The notes: generated from the letters alone by a model not told the origin. A DNA stretch of 64,000 bases from Delphinus delphis (GCF_949987515.2 NC_082698.1:35019964-35083963); one strand, 5' to 3'; counted from the first letter of the stretch, positions 28,478 through 40,830 are shown. Numbers and translations are program-made.

Positions 28478-28837
28478 GGAAATTCCGTGGCGGCGCACTG
28501 GTTGAGAATCCACCTGCCATTGCAGGGGACACGTGTTCAAGCCCTGGTCCGGGAAGATCCCACATGCCGTGGAGCAACTAAGCCCGCGCGCCACCAACTA
28601 CTGAGCCTGCACTCTGGAGTCTGCGAGCCACAACTACCGAGCCTGCGTGCCACAACTACCGAAGCCCACGTGCCTAGAGCCCGTGCTCTGCAACATGAGA
28701 AGCCACTGCAATGAGAAGCCCGCGCACCACAATGAACAGTAGCTCCTGCTCGCCACATCTAGAGAAAGCCCACGCGCAGCAACGAAGACCCAACGCAGCC
28801 AAAATAAATAAATAAATAAATAAATAAATTTACATTA
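28478..28837 (+). mobile_element. CHR-1 SINE, full length, with target-site duplication
   Basis: Long CHR-1 form with a (TAAA)n tail. Flanks aaaaaagtaacattta (28462-28477) and aaaaaaataacattta (about 28838-28853) form a 16-bp duplication with one mismatch. Older than the 13562 copy by sequence decay. Confidence 0.93.
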
Positions 28838-29229
28838 AAAAAAATAACATTTAAACTGGGATTTCATTATGTCCCAAAGAAAATTTTCTTTCAGAAGAAC
28901 AGATATAAAATCTGTATTATATAGATAAAAACTGGAGAATTTGTGCTTTCTTCGCATCTGCCAAACAGAACTGGCAGGTTTTGCCGGACAAATCCAATTA
29001 TAAAAACAATGCACTAATGTCAGAAGAAGCAAAACAAAACAGACTGTGGACCATGTCCAGGTGCCATGCTTCGTGTAGTGGGAAACAGGAAAGTATAAGA
29101 CAGTCCCCACTCTAGAGTAGCCACATCCTACTGGTTCTTCCTCCAAAATACATCCACAGTCAATCACTCTTCCCTGCCTCCATCTCACACCTCATTACCC
29201 TGGCTGAAGGCCCCATAATCTTTCAGCTG

Positions 29230-29616
29230 ACCTGCAGCAATAGCCTTCTCACTGATTAGCTGTTCCTTAAACTTGCGAAGGGCATTCCCACCTCAAGGCC
29301 GTGTACTTGCTTTTCCCTCTGCCCAGAACGCTCTTCCCATATATCCAGAGTTCAATCCCTTCAGGTTTCTGTCCAAATGTCATCATATCAAAGAGGCCAA
29401 CCCTGACACACTATATAAAATGACCCCAACTCTCCTATCTACAATCCTTCTTTGTTCTTCATAGCATTTAACACAATCTAACGTGGCATATGTTTATTAT
29501 TGGTTTTCCCCTTTCTTGAGAGCAGAGATTTTTGACTACCTTGTTCACTGCTGCTATTCTCTGTGCCTAGAATGGTGCCTGGCACACGGTAGGCATTCAA
29601 TAAATATCTGTTTGAT
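29230..29616 (+). mobile_element. L2 LINE 3' end
   Basis: Contains tctgtccaaatgtcatcata, tttgttcttcatagcattta and the terminal tggcacacggtaggcattca ataaatatctg. Good L2 3'-end match. Confidence 0.85.
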
Positions 29617-29704
29617 GATGTTTAACTGATAACTGTTCAAGTTAGATAATGATACAGTGCAACAGTAAATGAGCATTTCGAGACAGTTCATAGTTAACTG
29701 GTAA

Positions 29705-29865
29705 CTGAACAGCATGGGCCCAGTAATACCTCCAAAAAGTATACATCAACATCACTTGGAGAGGTTTGCCAAAATACACAGGTCCAGACCTCATCACAAC
29801 ACCCACCAATCTCTCCAGGTGGAGGTGTGAAAAAGTTTATGTTTAAACAGCATCCTAGGTGACTT
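29705..29865 (+). mobile_element. Possible hAT-type remnant (MER5/MER20 group)
   Basis: The order catcacttggagagg...ggtccagacctcatc...catcctaggtgac loosely follows the MER20-like layout. Weak. Confidence 0.3.
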
Positions 29866-30014
29866 TTTTTTTGTGGTAAAATATTTATAAAATCTGCCAT
29901 TTTAACAACTAACAGGTGATTCTTTTTTTGCAACCCTGTTTAAAACTACCGGTATAATAGTATGTAGGTTAAGCAGAGGGAGAATAGCTGAAGGGGGGAT
30001 TAAAAAAATGTCCC

Positions 30015-30265
30015 AGGTTATCTTAGAAAGAGCATGGGCTTTGGAGCTGAATACAGGTCTCCTACTCATAAGCTGCAGGACTGGGCAAGTGACTTAGCTC
30101 TTAAGCTTCCACACCCACAAGTGAAGATAATCTCTATACTCTCTCTGTCTCCCCAAACTGCATCCCCTCCAAACTGCTTCAAGGTTACTGTAAAGCTAAA
30201 ATGAAATCAAGTATATACAGTATCTACTTTGGTGCACATAACAGGCATTAAACTAGAACGTACTG
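30015..30265 (+). mobile_element. MIR SINE
   Basis: Forward MIR: agagcatgggctttggagct, ctgggcaagtgacttagct and aaggttactgtaaagctaaa. Confidence 0.8.
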
Positions 30266-30426
30266 GAATTACCTTCATTGAAATAGGAAAATAAATTCAT
30301 ATTGGCAAAAACACAAAAAATAGGTGAAATACTGGCCTAAGTGGCTATAAAAATGTCTCTCTACTGATAGGACAGGTGAAAAAGAAACTTGTCAGGAGTT
30401 CCACAGATATGATCATTCATTAGAAC

Positions 30427-30605
30427 AGTGATTCTCAAACTTGTGCGTGCTTCAGAATCACCTGGAGGGATTGTTAAACACAGATGTCTGGGCCTCCTCC
30501 CAGAGTGCTTCAGTAATTCTGGGGGGAGTCCTGATAATCTGCATTTCTAACAAGTTCCCAGGGGATGCTGAGGCTGTTGGTCATTGGTCAAAGGGTACAG
30601 TTTCA
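30427..30605 (+). mobile_element. MER20 (hAT-Charlie)
   Basis: Near-complete: agtgattctcaaacttgtgc, agaatcacctggagggattg and gcatttctaacaagttccca. Confidence 0.9.
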
Positions 30606-30609
30606 GTTA

Positions 30610-30915
30610 TACAAAATGAGTAAGTCCTAGAGATCTACTGTACAGCATAGTGCCCACGGTTAACAATACTGTGTTGTACACTTAAAAATTTGCTAGGAGG
30701 GTAGATTTTACATTGTGTTCTTATCACAATAATAATAATAATAAACGAGGGTGAGAGAAAACTTTTGGAGGTGATGGATAAGGTTTATGGCATTGATGTG
30801 GGTGATGGTTTCATGTGTATATACTTATCTCTAAACTCATCAAGTTATACACATTAAACACGTACAGCTTTTTTACGTCAACCATACCTCAGTAAAGTGA
30901 TTTTAAAAAACCCAC
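30610..30915 (+). mobile_element. L1M-type 3' UTR fragment
   Basis: ggttaacaatactgtgttgtacacttaaa and aaccatacctcagtaaagtg match the 3' end of older mammalian L1. A short (AAT)n run is inside. Confidence 0.75.
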
Positions 30916-31240
30916 AATGAATTAAAGTATGCAGATCCTAAAAAAATCTCTGAGCATATTAATTCTTTCAGTAAAATTTTTAAAAAGCGAAAACCTGAAA
31001 TAGTTCACGTAAAAAAAAACTGTTATAGTTTAACCAATAACTGCTTATGATTTTCAGAACATTTTAAAATCAGATAAAAGTGAACTATAACAATCTAAAA
31101 AAGAAACAAGAAAAAATTCATACCACTGGTATCCCAGTGAGAAATTCAATTCTGAAAATAAATTCAAAGTTAATTCTCAGAATACTCATTGTTTTAAAAG
31201 TTAAAATCTAGAGGAAAAACCCCAAAATGTGGTAGTTTTA

Positions 31241-31597
<357 letters not shown>

Positions 31598-31929
31598 CTT
31601 CCACAGTAATTTTAAAAAGACGAGAGAAAAAGGTGTCAAATTACCCGTACTGTATTAACACCAATGTATTAGCAACAAGTATTACATGTTCCAAACTGGG
31701 TGAACAGGTGAATAGAACATTTCCCTCACTGTAACATTAATTTGTAAACCTGCTATGATTAAGTCAGAATAATAACAAATTCATCCAATCCTGAGGCCTC
31801 AACTATCATATCTATACAAATGACACCTGAGGCTATTAACTCTGGTACCTCTTGAGTAATGCATTTTAACTATCTGCTTGACTGCTCTATTAGGAGTTAC
31901 TGCCAACACAAGCTAAAAGATTCAAAATT

Positions 31930-32470
31930 GAAGCCATTATCCTCCCTATCAAAATGCTCCCTATTTCCATTCTGTACTCCACACCTAGTCGGTAATCAAA
32001 TCAAATGGATGTCCTTTTCCATTCCATCCACAGCCATCCTACTCAAATATTACCTCTCCACCTGCAGCCCAACTTATGTTCTACCAAGTTTATTCTATCA
32101 CATTTGGATCCTCTTCTCAAAGAATGTCAGTGTCTCCTCTTTACTCTGTAACAGAGAAACCTTTAAATTTCTCAGCTTGTCGTATAAGACCCTCCACAGG
32201 CTGACCTTAACATATCATTCAAAGCTCAGGAAAACTGAAAGGATGGCTCTTTCCATAGTCCATTCTGCAGGTCCTATGCCCTCCATCCAAAGAGCTCTTC
32301 TGCTCCCCTATCTAGAGCCTACCTATTCTTCAAACCCTTTTCCAAAGCTATCCTCTGTGTAATCTCCCCGGTTTTTTTTACCCTTATTTCTCTCCTGTTA
32401 CATTTTCCTTCTATTTTTATTTACAGTTACATTCATTCTTAATCTCCTCTATTAGACTGCAAAATCTTAA
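31930..32470 (+). mobile_element. L2 LINE fragment
   Basis: ataagaccctccacaggctg, ccaaagagctcttctgctcc and ttagactgcaaaatctt follow the L2 3' order (anticodon-free, LINE type). Explains the 167-codon frame here. Confidence 0.65.
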
Positions 32471-32489
32471 ACAGACACCAGTCACATTT

Positions 32490-32650
32490 AGTAAATGTAT
32501 AACCTGGGCAATGTTACTTATCGTCTCTAAGTCTTACGGTTTTTTAAACTGTAAAATGAAAACAAGAATGCCAGCCTCCTACAGTTGTGACGATTAAATG
32601 AGACAACATACATATAGCTAGCACATTGTAAAAACTGAATGTCATTAATT
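32490..32650 (+). mobile_element. MIR SINE
   Basis: Forward MIR: aacctgggcaatgttactta and tgacgattaaatgagacaac. Confidence 0.8.
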
Positions 32651-32964
32651 TTTTTAACTTTTTTTTTTTCCAGAAACGTCTAGGATGGCTTGTCCATATG
32701 GTTACTTTAAAAAGTTTTAAAGGTTTCTTACAACAAACGTGTCCTCTTAGAGGACACAACATGAAAAAAAGGTGTGGATTTCCCAAGTTAATTCTATAAA
32801 CAAAAACTTTTCTATCTCAGCTATTAACTCATAAGTTAAATATAAAGCAACTGGAGAGGTAAAAGGTATCGTTCCATCTTGCATCGACAGACACATCGCC
32901 ACTGAGAATATGCACGGAATAGGTTCTGCAAGTAATCATCCTATCCGCTCAGGAAATTGTGTCG

Positions 32965-33115
32965 AGGGTGTAACAGAAAGAGAGCGTAATTATCAGACAG
33001 GGGGTCTGGGTTCTGGTCCTGAGCCCCTGTATGACCTGCAGCAAGGCACTTATTATCCGTGCCTGGATCTCGGCCTCCTCCTCTATATACTGGGATTAAC
33101 GGCCCTGCCTTTCTC
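32965..33115 (+). mobile_element. MIR SINE at the CpG island shoulder
   Basis: tctgggttctggtcctgagc and gcaaggcacttattatccgt are MIR core. It borders the island. Confidence 0.65.
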
Positions 33116-33666
33116 ACAGGTTTGCTACGAAGCTCCAAAGTCAGACAAAGTCCTCTGAAACCGGACATCCACAGTCCCGACCCGGGGTGGGATTGTGATC
33201 TTAAGCCATAGAGCCCTGTCACCAAGAAGGTTAAAGGAAGCAAGTACTTGCAGTGACGGGGTGGGGGCAGGAGGGAACTTTTCCTCGTCCTCCGGCAGGA
33301 CCCGGTAGCACTGCCCTAGGCGGTCCCAGCACAAGCCTCCCCGCCCGCCTGGCAGGTGCGCGGGCCAGGGCCCGGCGGACGCGCCGCTCGGGCCGGGCCG
33401 GGGCTGCGCCTGGGAGGACGCGCCGCCTCTCCCAGGGCCGTGCGCCCGCCGCCCTCTCCGCCCCCGACCGTAAGGCGCGACCTCAAAGCCCCCAGACCCC
33501 GGCAGGCCACCCCCATCCCCGCCCCCCGAAGAGCTCTCCCGGCTCCAGACGGGGCCTGCCGCGGCAGGTGCTTGGAGGTGCCGCTCCGGCTCCCGGCGCA
33601 AACTTGGGCGGGGAGCGCAGGGGCGGCCGAGTTCCGGCCCTTCGGCCGCTCTCCAGCCAGCCGGGT

Positions 33667-33680
33667 ACCTACCCCGCGGC
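33667..33680 (-). other. PCGF5: Candidate splice donor of PCGF5 non-coding exon 1
   Basis: On the minus strand GCGGG is followed by GTAGGT (GT at 33672-33671), one of the better donor-like strings inside the island. An exon 1 ending at 33673 would give a first intron of about 2.1 kb. Other weaker GT sites exist, so this is a guess that RNA data would settle. Confidence 0.3.
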
Positions 33681-33729
33681 TGCCGCCACCGCCGCTCCTC
33701 GCCGCCAGCGCGCCGGCCTCAGAAGGAAG

Positions 33730-33746
33730 GAAAGTGAAAGAGAAAC
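33730..33746 (+). promoter_or_regulatory. ISRE/IRF-like element
   Basis: The string GAAAGTGAAAGAGAAAC has three GAAA cores separated by exactly two bases, matching the interferon-stimulated response element and IRF consensus. It sits inside the otherwise GC-rich island, just upstream of the candidate exon 1 donor for a minus-strand gene, so close to the likely transcription start. Binding is not shown by the sequence. Confidence 0.6.
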
Positions 33747-34174
33747 AGCGCCTGCCGCGGCCTGGCCGGTCCCCGTGCCCCGTCCGCCCTCCCCCTGCAG
33801 GCGGGAGCGCGCCGGCTCCGCGGGGCCACTCTACTCGGGCCCGATAGGGCGCGGCGGGCCTCGGGCCCAGGGCCGGTGCCGCCTCCAAGGGCAACTCCAC
33901 CCCCTTCCAACCGCCGGAGCCGCCGGCCGGCCCCGCCCCCTCCACGCCCCCCGCCGCCACGCCCGCAGGCCACGCCCGCCCGCCCGAGCTCCTCGCAGGT
34001 ACCCCGGCCGCCCCGGCCGCCTCGCCGCCCGGCTTCCAGGGCGACGGTAGATTTGACCAAATTTTATCTCAGTTCTTCTTCTCCTCACCACCGACCCCTC
34101 CCAGTTGTTTTCATCATAACAATGTCTGGCATATTTTCCCTGGCGGGTTTACAAGCGATGGTCGGTGCTGAGAA

Positions 34175-34181
34175 TGAGTCA
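34175..34181. promoter_or_regulatory. AP-1-like site TGAGTCA
   Basis: A consensus TGAGTCA lies at the upstream shoulder of the CpG island. It is a short motif and its function is unproven. Confidence 0.3.
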
Positions 34182-34224
34182 CCCTGCGAAATTGTCTACT
34201 CAGCTGCGTCTTCCCCAAACTAGC

Positions 34225-34234
34225 CCCACGTGGG
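34225..34234. promoter_or_regulatory. Palindromic E-box CCCACGTGGG
   Basis: A perfect 10-bp palindrome with a CACGTG core, of the type bound by USF or MYC/MAX, lies at the upstream edge of the island. It is a motif match only. Confidence 0.35.
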
Positions 34235-35356
34235 CCGCGGTGGGGACGAAGGCCGCTTGATTTGCACCCTATTTAAGAACCACTAAGGAACTTATTACTG
34301 GGCGTGGTGTCTGGAGATCAGGATCAAGGACAACTGGAAGCAAGGGAGAACGATGGGGGTGGGGGGTGTTCGTGGAAAGGTGAAGAGTTCTTACTGCTTG
34401 CAAGGTTCAAAACAAACCAACCAACCAACCCCAGTTCTCTTTCTAGTGGACTTTAAGAACTACAAGCGCAAAAAATTTATTCAAAAGCATACATTAAAGG
34501 ATTCCTCAAAGTCATTCAATCCTAATATACTGCATTCCACAAACTTACAAATTTCTACTACAACCAGTATTTTGCTAAACATAAATTAGACTTGGTTCTT
34601 TGTTGCTTAGAAGACTGCAATCCAGTAATCCTAAAATAGCAGGCAAATCAGCATGGTGTACACCAGTAAACAAAAGTTCAAAAGAACACCCCAAAGGGTA
34701 TCTGCCAAGGGCAACTTTCAATCTTGTGTATTAGAAAGAGGAAAAGGTGCTGCAATTACATCATCTTTGCCTCTGGAGAAGTGAGGGCAGTGATGGCTAG
34801 GGAGCTGACAGTAATAGAGAAGGGATGGGGGGAAATTAGTGCAAAGTATTTGCCTTACCTCCAAACGACATGAGTCACCTTAGTAATACCAGAGTGGAGA
34901 TGGCTCTAGTGGCAAACCAAGGAACCCAGTGACCACTGGTCTAGCAGGGTGCAAGTGTTCAAAGATCCATTTCAAATTTAAAATACACCAAGAAGTAGAC
35001 AAGACAGCTTTAAAAATCATCCAATTAATAATTAAACTTAGGTAGAGTGGACATAACCTTTAAAAATTACCATTTTTAACATCATAGCAGGAGCAATACA
35101 TTTTCTGAAACAGTTTTCAATGACCACATTTTCATAGTCCTTATAAGAACCATTGTGCAAAAGTATACATGCCAATTTCCAAGCTGGGACCAACTTCAGC
35201 AAGTCCTGGCAATCACAACGAGCAAAGAAAACAAGTCCGATGAAATGACTTTATAGTTGCAGGATTCCTCTCCAGATCTTTCATCTTGGAAACTAACTAA
35301 ACATATCAATATGTGAAAAGTCACCCTATTTCTAGTATATTTAAAATATGTAATGG

Positions 35357-35531
35357 GGGACTTCCCTTGTGGCGCAGTGGTTAAGACTCCGCGATCCCAA
35401 CGCAGGGGGCCTGGGTTCGATCCCTGGTCAGGGAACTAGATCCCACATGCATGCCGCAACTAAGAAACCCACCTGCCGCATCTAGGACGTGGCACAACCA
35501 AATAAATATATAAAATAGATATTAAAAAAAT
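35357..35531 (+). mobile_element. CHR-related tRNA SINE with target-site duplication
   Basis: Starts ggacttcccttgtggcgcag and has gggttcgatccctggtcagg. It is shorter than CHR-1. Duplication atatgtaatgg at 35346-35356 and 35532-35542 is exact (11 bp). Confidence 0.92.
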
Positions 35532-36379
35532 ATATGTAATGGAAGATTTCACTGTATAAACTACAACATATACATTATGACTTATTTTCCTAATTTACAT
35601 CTGAAGCTATTTTAAATGTATTTTTAAAGAATAACACTTAATGAAGTCCAGGGGGCTTAAGTGTTATTGGTGATCAACACTAAGTGGGGTTAATCAGCAT
35701 TCCCTGAGGAGATGAGCTTGAGATGGATATTAGGAGGACTTACATTAGTAATGGAGGGAGGGGTCAGAAATATGCTACAGAGCAGTACCTGAAGATAGAC
35801 ATGGAGGCGGGGTTGCCATAATGAAACTGCAAATGGTGGACCTGGAAGCGGGGAGAGAATGACAGCCTTTGTAAGAAAATCTGTGCTTCGTGTCCTGAGG
35901 CAGCATGGTTTGTAGTAAAGTGTTCAGTAGTTTCTCCTTTCCCCTCTTCAGCTACCACCCCACCCTGCCCATTCCAAGAAAAAAAATGCGCACACACAAA
36001 AAAGAAAAAACAAAACCTCAAACATGTGTCTGGTTAAAAAAATAACAAAAAAAATGGCGAGAGGGAATGTTAAGAAGGGGCCAGTTTCCTGACTCGTGTA
36101 AGTTCTGAGGATTGAAACATAGGACTTTTAGCTGCTGTGTGGCATCTCCTCCCTTACGACTGCTTTCTACTTTCCAGTAGCTCACCCCTTAGTCCCTTGG
36201 TTCTGACTGTGGGGACTGGAACAAACCATAGAAGCCTCAGTATGAGGGGGTGGCTTTGATAACAAATCTCAAAAACCAGTGGGACCCTCAAGTAAACAAA
36301 GGCCTGGGAGCAACTAGATATACAGGACCAGGAAAGAGAAAAGGCAGGTAAAAGATCACAGCTGAGAGTCCCCTTATCA

Positions 36380-36490
36380 CTAATCTACTTGAGCTGTCTC
36401 ATTTTACAGATGTAGAAACCAAGATCCTGAGAAGTGACAAATTCATAATCACAGAGTTCATTTTGGTAAAGCCAAGACCAAAACAAAGGT
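36380..36490 (-). mobile_element. MIR SINE
   Basis: Reverse MIR: cattttacagatgtagaaac and aaattcataatcacagagtt. Confidence 0.7.
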
Positions 36491-37309
36491 ACCAGTTCCA
36501 TATTATTTACACGTCTTAAGAGAACTTCTCAAACCCAAGAAGTTAAGAGGGGTTAGGTAAGAAAAAGATTAACTTACAAGGAAATAAAGGAACAAAGGGA
36601 GGGAAGAATAAATGAAGGGAGGGAGGGAAATGGCGACTACAGAGTACTTAGCAGTGAACTGGCCAGTGGTGATTTCCCATCAAAGCAGCAAAATCCCACA
36701 GTGATAGCTTGTTTCATTTGATCATTGATCCAGATTCTTCCAGGAAACCACAATTGGCTCTTGACAACCCTTGGAACTACTTGGAGCTATCTGCGTACCT
36801 AACAAATGTTTTCATTACTTTATACTTTATGTCTAGAGTTTTATTTCAGTTAAGGCTAGGCCATGGATGGGTAATTCTGTACTGAAAAGTTCACATTCCT
36901 TCCTTGCCTAATAAATACATCATCGATGAACAGATGTTTAATAGCATAACATTTTAAAAGAGTTACATCTTTACATTTCCCTGAAATATTAATGACTTTT
37001 CCATGATTGTCAATTATTTTATATACCTAAGTATGCTATTTAAGCTTTTAACATAGACTATCTCTAACATAAAACTACCCTCTGTAATCTAAAAGTCATC
37101 CTACAGAGATTTTAGAAAATATTAAAATTTAAAGTGTCCTACTGGGCCTGAATGTATTTATTTTATGGCCATGGATATTACAGCTCAAAATCTATGACTG
37201 CCTAAAATCAATGATGGAGGAATGGGAAGGAACAGAGAACTGAAGGACTTCCAATCACCCTTGACCATGTGTCTTTTTCTCTTAACATAACCCTCCCTTG
37301 TAATCAATA

Positions 37310-37680
37310 ATTCTCAAGGACTGTCTCTGCTAAATGTCTCTTGAATCCTTTAACTTAACCTACCCTGGTTCAGATCACCATCATTTCTACGCATCCCCAT
37401 TACTTCAATGAACTCGTAGACTGTCTCCCTACGGCTCTTCCCTGCCAAACCACTCTCCACAGCACAGCCAGAGAAGAGGACGCTTTCTAACTGAAAATTT
37501 GATCATGCTGCTCCCTGACTTAAAAAAACCCTTGTTCTTAAGATAAAGCCCCAATACTTAATAAGCCCACCCCATATCCCTGTCACTTCTACAGCCTCTC
37601 CATTGAACTCCATGCTGCAGTCATAACGAACCTTTTACCCTCTAGCGCTAGAGATGGCTGTTCTTTCAAATGAGCATCCT
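37310..37680 (+). mobile_element. L2 LINE fragment
   Basis: ttgatcatgctgctccctga, aaaacccttgttcttaagat and aagccccaatacttaataag match the L2 3' third. Confidence 0.6.
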
Positions 37681-37820
37681 GTCCCAATTCTATCCCAACC
37701 CCCTCCCCACCCTTGCTAAATCTGCCCAACCCTTATTTATTCTTTGGGTATCTGATGATCTCAAAGGCCACATTCTCAGAAACCTCAAAGTAGATGAGGC
37801 GCCTCCTTGATGTACATACA

Positions 37821-37964
<144 letters not shown>

Positions 37965-38049
37965 CGCAACTCATCCTTCTTCTCTCAAGTCCCACGTTAC
38001 ACTGTCTTGTATTACCTGGTTAACTTGTCTGAACCAACTGCTAGCACAT

Positions 38050-38142
38050 AAGCCCAGTGAATCCATCACTTGACTGCATGCCTAGCAGAGTGGATGGCAA
38101 ACAGTAATCATTCAAATAAATATTGACTGAAAAACTGAATAA
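38050..38142 (+). mobile_element. L2 LINE 3' tail
   Basis: Ends ttcaaataaatattgactga after tgcctagcagagtggatggc, the usual L2 terminus. Confidence 0.55.
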
Positions 38143-39133
38143 CTGCACACACTCTAAGACATTCTGTGTATTTTGGGGGGGATTTCTTCTTGGAGGGATC
38201 CTTACAAAGGATACGTTAATCCCTGCCCCCCAGGACTACTAATTAAAGTCACACCAGGGAGTAGAGACTTATCCATAAGAAACAATTATGGAGCAGTATA
38301 CCAAATTTATTAAAAAAGTGTCAAATGAAAGAGAATCAAATGACAAAACCTCCAGTTGAAAGAAGTACTATGGGTGGTCAAGAAACTAGCCCTGCATGCT
38401 TAAGATTCTGCCAGTTACAAAGACAGCAAGGCAAAATACCAAAAGCTATGGATATGAAAAATAAATGAGAAAGCCAGAGAAAAAATGAGAAGTCAAATTA
38501 CTAATAGTGAGAACAGATAAATAGCATTAGGAATAGAGACAAGATTAGTCTGCTGAAGACTGTGCAACTAGCTTAATAAATATTTTAAAGTGCTTTAGAT
38601 ACATTACGCTAAAGGGACAAACCAACCAAATTTTCTTTTCTCCCTTGAGAGGTAGAAAAAACTAGCTGTAGTTTCCTCACTGTGATGTCAACGGTTGTCT
38701 GGGGCAAGTTCCAGTTATACTGGAAGAACAGAGAATGGAACTAAAATAGGCACAGACTATAAGGAAAGACTGGATTTACTCCATCAGGGCTACCATAGTT
38801 TAAAACATCAGCACAGAGCCACAACTGTTATTTTGAGAGGTCAGATTAAATCCCTGAAGATCATAAATGCACAAATGCAGGAACTTAGAATATTCCATCA
38901 AATCTGAATGTAGATGATTCTAAGTTAGAAGTGACTATAGAAAAATTAGGGAAAAAATGTTCTATCAAAAAAAAAGATATGAAATTCAATTGGCGCAAGT
39001 GCAATATAGAAACTTAGTGACATCGACATTCAACTATCAGAGAAAAGCAGGCACACGAATTGAAAAAGTCCTAACTTTACAGGTAGCCGTGGTTTAGAAG
39101 AAAGGACACTGTACCCAGAGTCAAGAGAACCTC

Positions 39134-39346
39134 GTTTTTGTTTTTTTTTTTTTTGCGGTATGCGGGCCTCTCACTATTGTGGCCTCTCCCGTTGCGGAGC
39201 GCAGGCTCCGGACTCGCAGGCTCAGCGGCCATGGCTCACGGGCCCAGCCGCTCCGCGGCATGTGGGATCCTCCCAGACCGGGGCAGAAACCCATGTCCCC
39301 TGCATTGGCAGGCGGACTCTCAACCACTGCGCCACCAGGGAAGCCC
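39134..39346 (-). mobile_element. CHR-type SINE
   Basis: Reverse orientation: T-run, gcggtatgcgggcctctcac, ending gcgccaccagggaagccc. Well preserved; no clear duplication found. Confidence 0.93.
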
Positions 39347-39439
39347 TTGATACCTTCTTGAAGAGAAGCTGAAAAAAGCACCAGTATCAAAGCGTCTTGG
39401 ATTAGATGATGAATGAGAATACAAGATGGCTGTATAGAA

Positions 39440-39690
39440 AACAGTTAACAGAGCATACACCCCACGAGGGCCAGGACTTTATCATTACTGCTGTATCCCT
39501 TGAATCAAGTCTAGAACATAATATGGGACTTCCCTGGTGGTCTGCACTTCCACTGCAGGGGACGTGGGTTCGATCCCTGGTCGGAGTTAAGATCCCACAG
39601 GCCGCACGGCGTGGCCAAAGTAAGTCTAAAACATAATAGGCTCTCATTAAATATGTGTTGAATGAAGGAATGTATAAGCAAATAAACGAA
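39440..39690 (+). mobile_element. L2 LINE 3' end, split by a SINE
   Basis: Left part has ccacgagggccaggacttta and ctgtatcccttgaatcaagt; right part resumes ggctctcattaaatatgtgt tgaatgaagg. The SINE at 39524-39621 lies between. Confidence 0.8.
39524..39621 (+). mobile_element. Short CHR-type SINE inside L2, with target-site duplication
   Basis: About 98 bp, beginning gggacttccctggtggtct and including gggttcgatccctggtcgg. Duplication aagtctagaacataata (39507-39523) against aagtctaaaacataata (39622-39638), 16 of 17 matching. Confidence 0.92.
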
Positions 39691-39694
39691 TTCT

Positions 39695-39915
39695 GACTTC
39701 GCAGCCAACTGCCCATGTTCAAATTCTGGTACAATCTCGTACTACTCTGTGTTCTAGGGCAAAGAACTGTTTCCTGCCTCAGTTTTCTCACTGCTTAAAT
39801 GGATATAATTAAAAGTACATACCTCAGAGGAATTTTTATGAGGATTATATGAGACACTATAAGTAATGCACTTTGTACATAGTAAGCTAACAAATGCTTG
39901 CTGAGTTAATTTTAA
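39695..39915 (+). mobile_element. MIR SINE
   Basis: Forward MIR: gcccatgttcaaattctggt, tcagttttctcactgcttaa and atgaggattatatgagacac. Confidence 0.8.
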
Positions 39916-40419
39916 GAATTTCATACCTAGACAAAACAATGAAAACATAGGACATAATTTAAGGCCTGATGAGAAACAAATACTTATAACAAATGCCTTC
40001 ATACAATTTATCTGCTTTTAGGATGTACATGGAGGTAACAGTCACCTAACTTTCCTGCCAGGTACCCTTCCTCCTCCTCTAAGAATTTTAAAAGATTACT
40101 CTCTAAGTGGTAAGTGTGTAAAATATGAAAATCATGGCTTAAATTACTCATCAAGATGAAGTCAAGAAATAGGATGTACACAGCAGTGTAGAGTTTTATG
40201 AACATTTAAAACTTCAACTGAGTGACCTGGGTATAGTCTCGGATATTAAGAAAAGTTGATCAGCTTACCCTGGTCCAAGACAAGTGGTGAGTCAGTCAGG
40301 GAGAAGGCTAGGATTTTCCTGTTTCTGTAAAGCATAGTTCCTTCAATTAAAAAGTTATGGATAAGCTAGTCACAAAGGATGAATATCGTATTTTTCCACT
40401 TATAGCAGGTACTTAGAGT

Positions 40420-40680
40420 AGTCAAATTCATAGAAACAGAAAATAGAATGGGAGTTGCCAGGGGCTTGGGGCTGGTGGGGGGCAGCGATGGGAACGAAAA
40501 GTTATTGTTTAATGGGTACAGAGTTTCTGTTCGGGAAGATGAAAAAGTTCTGGAGCTTGATGGTGGTGATGGCAGTACAACAATATGAATGTACTTAATG
40601 CCACAGAACTGTACACTTAAAAATGGTTAAATGGTAAAATTTGTGTTATGTTTATTTTATCACAATTTTTAAAAAGTTCT
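40420..40680 (+). mobile_element. L1M-type 3' UTR fragment
   Basis: atagaatgggagttgccagg, gttctggagcttgatggtgg and acttaaaaatggttaaatgg match the 3' UTR of older L1. Confidence 0.75.
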
Positions 40681-40699
40681 GGGATAAAAGATCTTCCTT

Positions 40700-40830
40700 T
40701 TTTAAAAAAGGAAAAAGAAATCACCAGCAAACAGTAAGACCCTTGGCAAGTCACTTCACGAGCCCTGATCTGCCCATCTATAAAAATGCTTTAGACTTGG
40801 GATACATCATCTCTAATGGGCCTTGAAAAT
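40700..40830 (+). mobile_element. MIR SINE
   Basis: ccttggcaagtcacttcacg and tgcccatctataaaaatgc are MIR core. Confidence 0.6.

Larger units (their letters stand above)
31598..33672 (-). other. PCGF5: PCGF5 first intron (boundaries inferred)
   Basis: AT-rich up to about 33.2 kb, then CpG island. It contains L2 (31930-32470) and two MIRs. The 167-codon open frame at 31859-32362 lies largely inside L2 sequence and is not a gene. Confidence 0.5.
33240..34250. promoter_or_regulatory. CpG island, PCGF5 promoter region
   Basis: Base composition changes abruptly from AT-rich to very GC- and CpG-rich, densest at 33290-34050, with GC boxes (ggggcgggg-like and ccgccccc/ccacgccc strings) and no TATA box. 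It lies 2-3 kb upstream of the PCGF5 start codon, as expected for a broadly expressed CpG-island promoter. Open frames of up to 265 codons on both strands here are products of low stop-codon density in GC-rich DNA. Divergent plus-strand transcription is possible but nothing in the sequence shows it. Confidence 0.88.

Noticed and set aside
31859..32362. 167-codon plus-strand ORF, the longest outside low-complexity and GC-rich DNA
   Set aside because: It lies mainly in an L2 remnant, has no domain I recognise and runs antisense to the PCGF5 first intron.
33125..34223. Several ORFs of 86-265 codons in the CpG island
   Set aside because: GC-rich DNA has few stops. The translations are Pro/Arg/Ala/Gly low complexity on both strands with no recognisable domain.
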